NCBI GenBank assembly: GCA_019310485.1
Contig: JAFDEF010000010.1
Span: 25,699-89,698 of the forward strand
Source of the DNA: Deltaproteobacteria bacterium
GTDB taxonomy: Bacteria; Desulfobacterota; DSM-4660; Desulfatiglandales; HGW-15
Length of the DNA: 64,000 bases
Direction: 5' to 3'
The position numbers were made by a program, and so were the translations under genes. Of this stretch, positions 17,915-26,066 are shown in pieces (the first letter of the stretch is position 1; every line of letters begins with the position of its first letter). A model generated the notes under the pieces. That model made no database searches. It was not told where the DNA came from and was given only the letters and a program-made list of their open reading frames with translations.

Positions 17915-18394
17915 ATGTACGATTTTTTACTCTCAAATGAGGAAAAAGGGATCAAGACTGAGGCAAGAAACTTTGCCAGGGATGATGTCAGTCATTCCCT
18001 CATAAGGCAGCTTGACAGAGAGGAAGTTAAGTACCCAAAAAAATTTCTGGAAAAAGCAGCCGCCAGGCATTTGCTGGGGCTCAGATTTCCGAGTAAATGG
18101 GGCGGAAGAGGTTTGAAATGGGTTTTAGAAGTCGCGGCGCTGGAAGAGATCGGTGTTTTGGGTTCGAGCCTTTCATGTCTTTACTCCCTGGTGAGCATCA
18201 TCGGGGAAGCAATCAATATCTTCGGCACCGAAGAGCAGAAACAGAAATACCTTAAACCTACTCTTCAAGGAAAGCTTTGCTGTGCAGAGGCACTGACAGA
18301 GCCAAGAGGAGGCTCAGATTTTTTTGGAGCAACCACTGTGGCAGAAAGACATGGAGACACTTATCTGCTTGAAGAGGAGAAGGTTTACGAATAG
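17915..18394 (+). pseudogene. Acyl-CoA dehydrogenase, C-terminally truncated
   Basis: The 159 residues match the N-terminal helical domain and the first strands of the middle domain of acyl-CoA dehydrogenases ([36 protein letters not shown]). A full enzyme has about 380 residues; here the frame ends at EEEKVYE, and no continuing homology is seen in the 80 bases before the next gene. The catalytic base and the C-terminal helical domain are absent. A good ribosome site (GAGAGGAGC) precedes the ATG, so it may still be translated, but it should be inactive as a dehydrogenase. Confidence 0.75.
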
Positions 18395-18474
18395 AGACTT
18401 TCCATTTTGACTTGTACTTAGATCCAGCTATTTTTGCAAAATACACAATACAAAAGGGCTGAGGAGGTATCTGC

Positions 18475-19635
18475 ATGGAGGCCTTCAAAAAGCCGAAAGG
18501 CCATGGCTTCTTGTCCACAAGGTTTCGCTGCAACCGGCGCTCTCAAAGACCGAGCCCAGGCGCTCGTTACAATCTCCAGAATTTTATCCGCGCCTATAAG
18601 AGCTGGATAGTCCCTTACTTTAAGTCCAGGCTGAATAGCAGGACATTCAGGCCTGTGCTCTCCTTTTTTTACACGGATCTTAACTGCAACCTAGATTGCC
18701 ACTACTGCTACAGCAGGGGCAAAAAGATACCGGGCATGAGGATGAATGTTGCCAGGGATGCCGTGGACTGGCTCAACTCAGTAGGGTGCAGGGTACTTGC
18801 TTACATGGGAGGTGAGCCCCTTGTGCGCAAAAACTTTATTATTGAATTGACCCGTTATGCCTCAAAAAAAGGTTTTTTCATCTACTTGCCGACTAACGCT
18901 ATTTTGCTTGATGAGGCATTTGTGGATGAAATCGGAAAGGCCGGTGTATCAACAATTAATGTAGCAGTGGATGCTGTGTATGGACATGAGGGAATACCGA
19001 AGTATTTTTCACGCATAAAACCTCAATTCGAATACCTTGTAAACCAACAGAAAAAGTATGGCTATATTACTTTCTTGAACATCAACATTACCCAAAAAAA
19101 TGTTAAAGATGTTAGAGAACTTACTGAAATAGCTAATGAGTACGGAATTGCCACGGATTACCATATCAATGAACCGCCCCAGATAACTTATGATCACTTC
19201 CAGCATGAACACGATGGTGCTTGGATAACCGAGGATCAGTTCAATGCCGTTGACAGTCTAATTGACTGGCTTATAGAAAAAAATTTTGAAGGTTATACCA
19301 TGGTTAACTCTGTAGAGCACCTTCGCGCCATGAAGCGCTTCATACGCCACGAGCTTCCTCCCTGGCAGTGCGCTGCAGGACGATTAACCATGGTTATCCG
19401 GCTGGATGGAACTTTTGCACCGTGTTTTGAGCTTTATGCATCAAAAGAGGATTGGGGAAGCATCTATGATGGCCCCAAATTTGATGCATCCAGACTGGAG
19501 CGACAAAAACAAATATGCAGTCCCCATTGCCTTTCAACCTGCAATTTTCAGGTTAATCACTATACTAGGTCCATCCTGTACTCCATGCAATGGGTTGCAA
19601 AACATGCCTATGCTCATTTCTTGGGCATCTCTTAG
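18475..19635 (+). CDS. Radical SAM/SPASM enzyme next to CarS-like gene
   Basis: A 386-residue enzyme. The SAM-cluster motif is TDLNCNLDCHYCYSRG, followed by LAYMGGEPLVRK, IYLPTNAILL and TINVAVDAVYG. The C-terminal cysteines WQCAAGR, FAPCFELY and QICSPHCLSTCNF indicate SPASM-type auxiliary clusters. It differs from the other two radical SAM proteins in the window in lacking their long N-terminal helical domain. GAGGAGG lies 7 bases before the ATG. It ends 9 bases before the CarS-like gene, so the two form an operon; a lipid-related substrate is a reasonable inference. Confidence 0.82.
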   Translation: MEAFKKPKGHGFLSTRFRCNRRSQRPSPGARYNLQNFIRAYKSWIVPYFKSRLNSRTFRPVLSFFYTDLNCNLDCHYCYSRGKKIPGMRMNVARDAVDWLNSVGCRVLAYMGGEPLVRKNFIIELTRYASKKGFFIYLPTNAILLDEAFVDEIGKAGVSTINVAVDAVYGHEGIPKYFSRIKPQFEYLVNQQKKYGYITFLNINITQKNVKDVRELTEIANEYGIATDYHINEPPQITYDHFQHEHDGAWITEDQFNAVDSLIDWLIEKNFEGYTMVNSVEHLRAMKRFIRHELPPWQCAAGRLTMVIRLDGTFAPCFELYASKEDWGSIYDGPKFDASRLERQKQICSPHCLSTCNFQVNHYTRSILYSMQWVAKHAYAHFLGIS

Positions 19636-19644
19636 ACCGGAGCA

Positions 19645-20220
19645 ATGCTCAAACTAACCTGCCAGATATTGTTCTTGGAATTCCCGCTGATTCTGGCTGC
19701 AATTGCCCAGGGCTTTTGCATAAAGTATGACTGGCTGCATGCTTTGAAGAAGCCGCTGGATTTCGGTACCAGCTTTCGGGGGAAAAGGATCTTTGGCGAT
19801 AATAAGACCTGGAGAGGTCTTGTAATAAATGTTCTCTTCTGCAGTGCCGGAGCAATTATTGAAGTCTGGCTCCAGAAAAAGAACGTTGTTCCTGCATGGT
19901 TTCTTCTTGCTGACTACACAAAGCACGGCTATCAAATCGGAGTGTTATTGGGGCTAGGGATGACCTTAGGGGAGCTGCCCAATAGTTTTCTCAAACGCAG
20001 ACTTGAAATACCGCCGGGAGGCAAAAAAGGGGGATTCCTTGGAGTCCTCTTCTTTCTTTTTGATCAAGTGGATCTAATTATTGGGATCTGGATATTGCTC
20101 TTTTTTCTAATTCGCCCGTCAATAGTAGTAATCCTGTGGTCGTTTGTACTCACCGCTTTTCTTCACGTGGTCATATCGAGTGTTGGATACCTTCTGAGAA
20201 TGCGTAAGACCATCGTATGA
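19645..20220 (+). CDS. CarS-like CDP-alcohol (CDP-archaeol type) synthase
   Basis: A 191-residue membrane protein with five or so hydrophobic segments. The motif KPLDFGTSFRGKRIFGDNKT followed by WRGL, then LGELPNSFLKRRLEIPPG and FFLFDQVDLIIG, matches the CarS/DUF46 family. Archaeal members activate unsaturated archaetidic acid with CTP; the distantly related bacterial CdsA makes CDP-diacylglycerol. Bacterial CarS-like proteins have uncertain substrates. It directly follows a radical SAM gene by 9 bases. A short CGGAG ribosome site precedes the ATG. Confidence 0.78.
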   Translation: MLKLTCQILFLEFPLILAAIAQGFCIKYDWLHALKKPLDFGTSFRGKRIFGDNKTWRGLVINVLFCSAGAIIEVWLQKKNVVPAWFLLADYTKHGYQIGVLLGLGMTLGELPNSFLKRRLEIPPGGKKGGFLGVLFFLFDQVDLIIGIWILLFFLIRPSIVVILWSFVLTAFLHVVISSVGYLLRMRKTIV

Positions 20221-20247
20221 CCCCGATTCAAGATCAAACACCATCTG

Positions 20248-20292
20248 CCGTTCGACAAGCTCACGGCCCTGAGCATAGCCGAAGGGCTGCGT
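20248..20292. repeat. REP-like palindromic sequence
   Basis: The stretch around TTCGACAAGCTCACGGCCCT and GCCGAAGGGCTGC has the look of the widespread REP-like palindromes with core TTCGACAAGCTCA found in many proteobacterial genomes. Only one copy occurs here, between the CarS-like gene and the convergent AsmA-like gene. Assignment by resemblance only. Confidence 0.4.
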
Positions 20293-20387
20293 TACGCTCA
20301 TCCCTCGTCCCTGCGGCATACGTGAATGTACACCTCACTTCTCGGGATTTCGCAAGCCTTGCATCTGATGCCTGCTGGTGAACGGGG

Positions 20388-20448
20388 TTACCCCCAAAGC
20401 ATGTGTTTTTGGTAGGCAAACCAAAAGTTGACGGTGGTTTAGATATGA
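20388..20448. repeat. Repeat C, copy 1
   Basis: About 60 bases starting TTACCCCCAAAGCAT, with an inner stem TTTTGGT/ACCAAAA around AGGCA, then TTGACGGTGG, which can pair back to the opening CCCCC region. A close match occurs at 57985-58052. It lies just after the stop codons of two convergent genes, so a terminator or processed 3'-end role is possible. Confidence 0.6.
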
Positions 20449-20465
20449 GTGGAGGGGGAGTGATT

Positions 20466-21260
20466 TTATTGCCCGAGCAGGCCTTTGAGCTTTTCCGTTG
20501 CCTTGCCGAGCTTCTTTTCGACTTCCTTGCCCGCTTGTGTTTCGAGCTCCTTTCTGGCGCCCCCGGTCAATTCCCTGAGCTGCCCATTAAGGGCGCTTCT
20601 TACAGCACGCGAAGTAATCTTTTCATAGAGCGCTTCAAATACCTGCTCAAGGACTTCAGAGGGGGCCGCACCTCTGCCTTTGTTGCCTATATTTTTTAGG
20701 CGGATGTCGGGAATATTAGCGCTCAGGTTCTTTTTCCCTCCAAGCCCGAAAAGTGCAAGCTTCACCTTGCCGCCCTTTATTACCAAATCCTTGATTAATA
20801 GCTTCTTGCCTTTTCCCTTGCTCTGATGCGAATTTAATGCACTGCTCCCGGAAGTGCCGCCCGCAGAGCGCCTTACGTTATTCAAAATTGTTCTCAGGTT
20901 GTCTCCGCGACCGGTTTTCTCATAGGTGATAACGGGAGCGTCAATTTCAACTTTTTCTATGGAAATTGTATCTCCTGCCAGGGACTTTTCGTTCACATTA
21001 ACATAAACGGATTCCATGCTCATTGCCCTTGGTGACTTGAACCCCGGTGGATTCCCCAGGTAAAAGTCTTTGAGCCTGGCCTCTCCTGAAAAAAGGGACA
21101 CCTTAACATCTCCAAGATGAACCTCTGTTCCCGTGATTTCAGGACCATAGGTGTTGACTGCCTTCTTTATCAAAGGCCCGATGTTTGAGACCCCGACAAT
21201 CAGGGCGATAACAATGAGGATGACCAGGGAGCCGCCTATAACAAAAATCCATTTTTTCAC
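20466..21260 (-). CDS. AsmA-like membrane-anchored envelope protein
   Basis: A 264-residue protein with one N-terminal transmembrane anchor (residues 5-26, IFVIGGSLVILIVIALIVG) and a periplasmic part with AsmA-like wording: VKVSLFSGEARLKDFYLGNP, DTISIEKVEIDAPVITYEKT, LVIKGGKVKLALFG. A long amphipathic, Lys/Glu-rich helix ends it. AsmA-family proteins help move or order lipids between membranes. Its ATG overlaps the stop of the PHP-domain gene by 4 bases, so the two are coupled. The family assignment is by pattern; it is shorter than classic AsmA. Confidence 0.65.
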   Translation of the reverse strand: MKKWIFVIGGSLVILIVIALIVGVSNIGPLIKKAVNTYGPEITGTEVHLGDVKVSLFSGEARLKDFYLGNPPGFKSPRAMSMESVYVNVNEKSLAGDTISIEKVEIDAPVITYEKTGRGDNLRTILNNVRRSAGGTSGSSALNSHQSKGKGKKLLIKDLVIKGGKVKLALFGLGGKKNLSANIPDIRLKNIGNKGRGAAPSEVLEQVFEALYEKITSRAVRSALNGQLRELTGGARKELETQAGKEVEKKLGKATEKLKGLLGQ

Positions 21261-22399
21261 AAGGATAGCTTCTCCTTCTTGGAAAAAGCCATGCGCAAAG
21301 CTGGACGAATGCGTTTACTTACCATAAGACGGAACACCAGCATTGCCGACTTAACCCATGTCGGCACGGTACGCTGCCAGTAGTATGAAAGGGGTCTGAC
21401 AAGACCATCTTCCAGCTGAAGAAAAACGCGATCCGTCCATTTCTGAAAGCCGAGTGGATTTTCAGGATACTCGCGGAAAAAATCTGCAAGGGATTCCAGA
21501 AAACGCGTAAACAAATTATCCCGATACTCGGGCATCACCAGGACGTAGCTCACCTTATCTTTTCGGATTTCTGAAACAAACTCGGAAAACGTTTTGGCAT
21601 TCGTCAGGTTCAAAACAGCGTTAGGAGCACAACCGTGGCGGTCGCCGCCCGAGACAACAGGAAGCCTGAATGTCTCAGCCAGAGAAATAGCATTGCGGTT
21701 TTCCATCCAGGAACGATAGCCATTCATCTCCAGGGCGTGAATCACATGCTTGTGACGATTTAGAAAATCAAAGGCCAATTGCCTTATCCTCTGGGGACCA
21801 ATAGATCGCAGGTCTGAGAAAGGATGGTTCAATACGACCAGAGTATCAGGGTATTCGCCAATCCAGGCAAGAAGTTCTTCAAGCATTCCTTCCTGGGGTT
21901 GAAGGGCATAAGAAGAAAGCCCGGACATTATTTCCGACAACGTCCTGGGCGGGAGGTTATGAATTCCAAGATGAAGGACGCTTTCCTCGAACGGTACCGT
22001 CCATTCAAGGGAAATGGGAAGCCCCTGAAACAAATGGGAAGTCTTTAGCGAGTTGGCGGTAGCAATATCATCATGATCGGTCATGGAAACCAGGGCATCT
22101 AAGCCAAGTTCGGACTCAATCCTTTTCGTCTCCGAGATATAAACTGCCTGCGCACTGACAGGGGGAGTCCAGTACCCCCTTGAAAAATCAAGGCTCTTAC
22201 CATTTGAACGAAAATAGCGGTTCCTCTCCCTTCTGAAAAAGGATGAAATAACAGGCACCCTGACAGCGTACTTTGGAATAAATCCCAGGCTCTCCTTTGA
22301 ATGCCTGGTGTGAGCATGAAGGGATACAGCTGTGCGAAATCCATGCTCGTAATCGGATCCCTTGTCCGCCACTTTAATGCTGGTTGCAGGTTGCTTCAT
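21257..22399 (-). CDS. PHP-domain phosphoesterase-like protein
   Basis: A 380-residue protein with the four PHP metal-binding motifs: SLHAHTRHS, SMTDHDDIATA, VVLNHPFSD and VSGGDRHG. PHP domains hydrolyse phosphoesters using two or three metal ions; the substrate is unknown. The C-terminal 100 residues are basic and aromatic with a hydrophobic patch (VKSAMLVFRLMVSKRIRPAL), suggesting membrane association. The downstream AsmA-like gene overlaps by 4 bases, and a radical SAM gene ends 18 bases upstream, so these three form one operon. Confidence 0.8.
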   Translation of the reverse strand: MKQPATSIKVADKGSDYEHGFRTAVSLHAHTRHSKESLGFIPKYAVRVPVISSFFRRERNRYFRSNGKSLDFSRGYWTPPVSAQAVYISETKRIESELGLDALVSMTDHDDIATANSLKTSHLFQGLPISLEWTVPFEESVLHLGIHNLPPRTLSEIMSGLSSYALQPQEGMLEELLAWIGEYPDTLVVLNHPFSDLRSIGPQRIRQLAFDFLNRHKHVIHALEMNGYRSWMENRNAISLAETFRLPVVSGGDRHGCAPNAVLNLTNAKTFSEFVSEIRKDKVSYVLVMPEYRDNLFTRFLESLADFFREYPENPLGFQKWTDRVFLQLEDGLVRPLSYYWQRTVPTWVKSAMLVFRLMVSKRIRPALRMAFSKKEKLSL

Positions 22400-22417
22400 G
22401 AAATAATAGTTCTCTTC

Positions 22418-23929
22418 TCAGGGCTTTTTGTTATTCAACTTGCTTTTGTACTCTGTTTCCCAAACAGGGTCAATGATTTCTCTGAGCATCTGGTCATAGT
22501 GCATCAGTCCCCTGTGATACGATTCATCTTCTATGCATTCCCTGGCACTCTCATCTGCTGGACCAACCTCATGGGTGCTTTGCAAAATATTGTAAATCGC
22601 CTCATGGTGATCCCTTATCGGGCAGGGCAGAATAAGGTTGTCTTTTTCCTGTGCTGGCTTACCGAGTGCATACTCGCTCTGCCACTTCCTTATCTGCTTG
22701 AAATACGGGGAGTAAAGCACGTCATCCAGGGTGCCCCCGCGCTTGTATATGTCCAGAATGTTGTCCTGGTGATAGGGTATAAATACGCAGGGCATCACGT
22801 TGCCGTTCCAGTCAATGTAGAGATATCCCCCGTTTCTGCCCCCTGCCAGGCACCCATCAGTCATCACTCCCTGGTTCCAGAAATCTATGTAGTTGTACCC
22901 TTCCTTTATGGCCCACACGTTCCTTCTGAACATCTCCAAGCGCTGCTCCGCTGTTACCATGCCATCCAGGGTGTAGCTCCTGCCTATGGGCATGTACTGG
23001 AAAAGCCAACCGTAGAAAACCCCCTGCTCGTCAAAGTAAAACTTTAAGAATTCCTTGCTCGTCACTTCATCCCAGTTGCCCTTCTCAGCCACCACCGATA
23101 TACCAAACGGAACACCGGCCTGTCTCAGGTTCTCAAAAGCAGCCATGATCTTTTTAAATGTCCCCTTGCCTCTCCTGCGATCCGTCTTCTCCTCAAATCC
23201 CTCAACAGATATCGCAGGGGTGATATTCCCCACATCCGCAAGCCGCGCAGCCATCTCCTTGTCAATAAGCGTGCCGTTGGTGTACACCATGAAAAAATTA
23301 TCATTATTTTCCCTGCCTAAATCTATGATCCCCTTTCCATTGTCTTTCCAGAAAAAAGGCTCACCCCCTGAGATAACCGTAAAGCGCGAATGCCACAGGG
23401 ATACCTTCTCCCTTATGATCCGCTTCACCACGCTGTAAGGAAGAGAGTTCCTCGTACTGCTCTCGCTGCTCGCATAGCAACCGTTGCAGTGAAGGTTACA
23501 CAGCTGCGTGGGACTTATCACAATGTAGCTCGGGTAAACAGCATCTTCCCTTTTCTCCCTCACTATCTCCCTCTGCGACATGTCCTCAACAAACACGTTC
23601 CTCACAAACACCTTGACCATCTTGTGAAATACTTCCTTGCTCATGATACCCTTGGCCAGATGGTTCTCGGTGGTCCTCAGAAGGTTCCTCACAAAGTAAT
23701 ACTTCAATTCCTGGGCAGGTCTTATGGCATCAGTGCGTGTTTCCACAATAGAGCCCCACAACCTGTTTTCAGCCTTGCCCACCAGGAACCTCATTACAGG
23801 TCTCTTGTCCGCAATCCACACCACACTATCTATAAACCTGCTCCACGCTTTTTGCCTTAACTCTTTGCCCAATGCCATATCCGCTACCTCCAGCGAATCG
23901 AGTTTTCCACCAAGCTCCTGGAAAGTCAA
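22418..23929 (-). CDS. Radical SAM/SPASM-like enzyme (paralogue of 10910-12355)
   Basis: A 503-residue enzyme with an N-terminal helical region of about 145 residues, SAM-cluster motif PTQLCNLHCNGCY, VISGGEPFFWK, FFMVYTNGTLIDK and AISVEGFEEKTDRRRGKGTF. C-terminal cysteines DGCLAGGR, MPCVFIPYH and LPCPIRDHH point to an auxiliary cluster. It is closely similar in layout to the enzyme at 10910-12355. It heads a minus-strand operon with the PHP and AsmA-like genes. The reaction is unknown; the envelope-type partners suggest a lipid or cell-envelope substrate. Confidence 0.85.
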   Translation of the reverse strand: MTFQELGGKLDSLEVADMALGKELRQKAWSRFIDSVVWIADKRPVMRFLVGKAENRLWGSIVETRTDAIRPAQELKYYFVRNLLRTTENHLAKGIMSKEVFHKMVKVFVRNVFVEDMSQREIVREKREDAVYPSYIVISPTQLCNLHCNGCYASSESSTRNSLPYSVVKRIIREKVSLWHSRFTVISGGEPFFWKDNGKGIIDLGRENNDNFFMVYTNGTLIDKEMAARLADVGNITPAISVEGFEEKTDRRRGKGTFKKIMAAFENLRQAGVPFGISVVAEKGNWDEVTSKEFLKFYFDEQGVFYGWLFQYMPIGRSYTLDGMVTAEQRLEMFRRNVWAIKEGYNYIDFWNQGVMTDGCLAGGRNGGYLYIDWNGNVMPCVFIPYHQDNILDIYKRGGTLDDVLYSPYFKQIRKWQSEYALGKPAQEKDNLILPCPIRDHHEAIYNILQSTHEVGPADESARECIEDESYHRGLMHYDQMLREIIDPVWETEYKSKLNNKKP

Positions 23930-24020
23930 TTCAGGTGGCTTCTAGGCGGCAATAATCCACGCGCCCCCTTAAAATGAATGCACCAATCCAAATATCAAAA
24001 ATCTCACGAAAATACAACCA

Positions 24021-24812
24021 TTATCTTGCCCTCGGCCCTGCGCTCCTGGCATAGAGTGCGGCTCCAAGCGCCCCCACGATCTGGGGCTCATCAGGCACGT
24101 TTACGGGCATCTTGAAGAGTACTTCAAGGGCCTTTACAATCCCCTGGTTTTTCGCCACCCCGCCGGTGAAAGTAATTTCCTTTTTCACCCTCAACTTCTT
24201 TGCCATTCTGTAAACCCTGCTGGAAATGGCCTCATGCAATCCCCTCATGATCTCCTCGCGCCTTTTTCCTTCAGCAATCAGGGAGATCACCTCTGATTCA
24301 GCAAATACCGTGCACATGCTGCTAATCGGGACGCCTTTCTTCGCCTCCAAAGACCGCTGCCCGAGCTCGCTCAGCTTTGTTTCCAGGGCAGTAGCCATGA
24401 CTTCCAGGAACCTTCCTGTCCCAGCCGCACACCTATCATTCATTGCAAAGTCAGTAACAGCGCCTCGTTCATCCAGTGTAATGACCTTGCTGTCTTGGCC
24501 CCCAATGTCAATTACCGTTCTGGTTTCAGGGAATAGGAAGTGGGCTCCCTTTGCGTGGCATGTGATCTCGGTGATCTCTCGATCTGCAAAGGGCACCCTT
24601 ATGCGGCCATATCCGGTCGCCACAATACTCAGGACATCTTCTTTGGCAACATTGGCTCTCGCCAGTGCCTCTTCCATGCACTCTTGCGCAACTCTTTGAG
24701 GATCAGCCCCGGTATTCCTGACCGAGTATCCCAGAATTCCGTTTTCTCCGAGGATAACCGCCTCTGAGGAGAGTGAACCAATATCAATCCCTGCATATAT
24801 TCGCTTGCCCAT
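24021..24812 (-). CDS. Acyl-CoA dehydratase activase (HgdC/BcrA-like)
   Basis: A 263-residue ASKHA-fold ATPase that drives electrons from ferredoxin into a 2-hydroxyacyl-CoA dehydratase or benzoyl-CoA reductase. Motifs are IYAGIDIGSLSSEAVIL, the second phosphate motif TVIDIGGQDSKVI, the cluster cysteines in MNDRCAAGTGRFLEVMA and SSMCTVFAESEVI, and FTGGVAKNQGIV. The two Cys bind one [4Fe-4S] cluster between two subunits. It lies 3 bases after the second dehydratase subunit gene, so the three genes form one operon; unusually the activase is last. Confidence 0.93.
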   Translation of the reverse strand: MGKRIYAGIDIGSLSSEAVILGENGILGYSVRNTGADPQRVAQECMEEALARANVAKEDVLSIVATGYGRIRVPFADREITEITCHAKGAHFLFPETRTVIDIGGQDSKVITLDERGAVTDFAMNDRCAAGTGRFLEVMATALETKLSELGQRSLEAKKGVPISSMCTVFAESEVISLIAEGKRREEIMRGLHEAISSRVYRMAKKLRVKKEITFTGGVAKNQGIVKALEVLFKMPVNVPDEPQIVGALGAALYARSAGPRAR

Positions 24813-24815
24813 GAT

Positions 24816-26066
24816 TCAACCCAGCATCTCAATCAGCGCCTCAAGCCTAGTTCTTGTCTGTCCAGGGGAGAAATTATCCGGATCAGCCCCATCTCCGGGA
24901 AGAACGATGTATGGCAGGCCCTTCTGCTTTAGCACATCTCCCACAACGGCAGCCCCTCCGCATGATTGCCTGCAACCCCAGTGAGAAAAATGAATCACTC
25001 CATCAATATCGTATTCTTCCACCATCTCCTCTATCGCATGTACTCTTCTTTCCAGGGAGCCCGCCCAAATGTTTGAAATGATTTTATCAGCCAAGCTCTC
25101 ATATGGTTTGGAAGGCTCAAGAGCCGGCCAATAGAGGTAATTGGTCTCTTCAAATGAAACAGCCGCCTTCTTTTCCTCCAGGATCTTGAAAATTTCGTTT
25201 TTATAATAGGGTCGAATATGGTGCAACCACAGAAGACGGTACTTTTCCTCTGGCAAATATCCCTCCCCTTTGGCCACTTTTTGCTCAAGTGAGAGATGAA
25301 GTGTCTTGAAAAAGTCAACACCCCATTTTGAGCCCAGCGAGTAAAAGACCATGCCTGCAAGATAGCTCAGGCCTTCACTTCCTGGAAATGGAGACGGCCT
25401 TGAGCGCCGAAGGCGATTTATTTCTGCAATGTAGGCACGAGCTTTATTTGAGAGCTCCAGGGCCTGTGACATCACGCTCATGTCCGGAACCAGACCCAGC
25501 AGCCGTGAACTTTTGTCAACAAGTTCCTTTAGCTGATCAGCCACATACTTCTTGGCAGCGCTCCCTCCACGGTAAGGAGCATCCACCATAAGATGAGGGC
25601 ACCTGTAATAGCTGGCAAGGTAGTGAAAAAATTTGTTTGCGCCTTCGCACAGGTAGGAAGAGGAGATAATTAAGTCGGGTTTGGGAAGGTAGTCTTCCAT
25701 GACCAGCCCTAGCGCGCAGCGATGAAAGGAACATAGGTCGCTGGAAGCATATGCATTGGCCAGTGCAATCGGTCCCTTGCTTTTCCCGAGGTAAGTCACC
25801 ACCGATGCGATTATCTCTGGCATGAATGGAACATATCCCATCCCATATGCTATTTCGCTGGGAGTAAAGGCGCTCATCCATACCACGGGCTGCTTTCTAG
25901 CATAAGAGTTGTTCATCGCATCCAAAAGAAATCGAACCCAGATCTTGAACGGCTCATTATCGTTTTTCCTGGTCAGCAAATCCAGCACAGGCCTTAGAAG
26001 GCGGTAGGTAAGAGGGCTTTTAACTGCCCATTTTATTAATTTTTCCCTGCCTCGCTCATTTTCCAT
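24816..26066 (-). CDS. 2-hydroxyacyl-CoA dehydratase subunit, second of two
   Basis: A 416-residue protein of the HgdB/BcrB/FldB superfamily (2-hydroxyacyl-CoA dehydratase subunit D). It shows VWMSAFTPSEIAYGMGYVPF, SSDLCSFHRCALGL, LIISSSYLCEGANKFFHY and FSHWGCRQSCGGAAV; the cysteines are candidate [4Fe-4S] ligands. The likely start is the ATG at 26066, which overlaps the end of the preceding subunit gene by 11 bases. With its partner it could dehydrate a 2-hydroxyacyl-CoA or reduce an aromatic CoA; sequence alone does not decide. Confidence 0.88.
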   Translation of the reverse strand: MENERGREKLIKWAVKSPLTYRLLRPVLDLLTRKNDNEPFKIWVRFLLDAMNNSYARKQPVVWMSAFTPSEIAYGMGYVPFMPEIIASVVTYLGKSKGPIALANAYASSDLCSFHRCALGLVMEDYLPKPDLIISSSYLCEGANKFFHYLASYYRCPHLMVDAPYRGGSAAKKYVADQLKELVDKSSRLLGLVPDMSVMSQALELSNKARAYIAEINRLRRSRPSPFPGSEGLSYLAGMVFYSLGSKWGVDFFKTLHLSLEQKVAKGEGYLPEEKYRLLWLHHIRPYYKNEIFKILEEKKAAVSFEETNYLYWPALEPSKPYESLADKIISNIWAGSLERRVHAIEEMVEEYDIDGVIHFSHWGCRQSCGGAAVVGDVLKQKGLPYIVLPGDGADPDNFSPGQTRTRLEALIEMLG

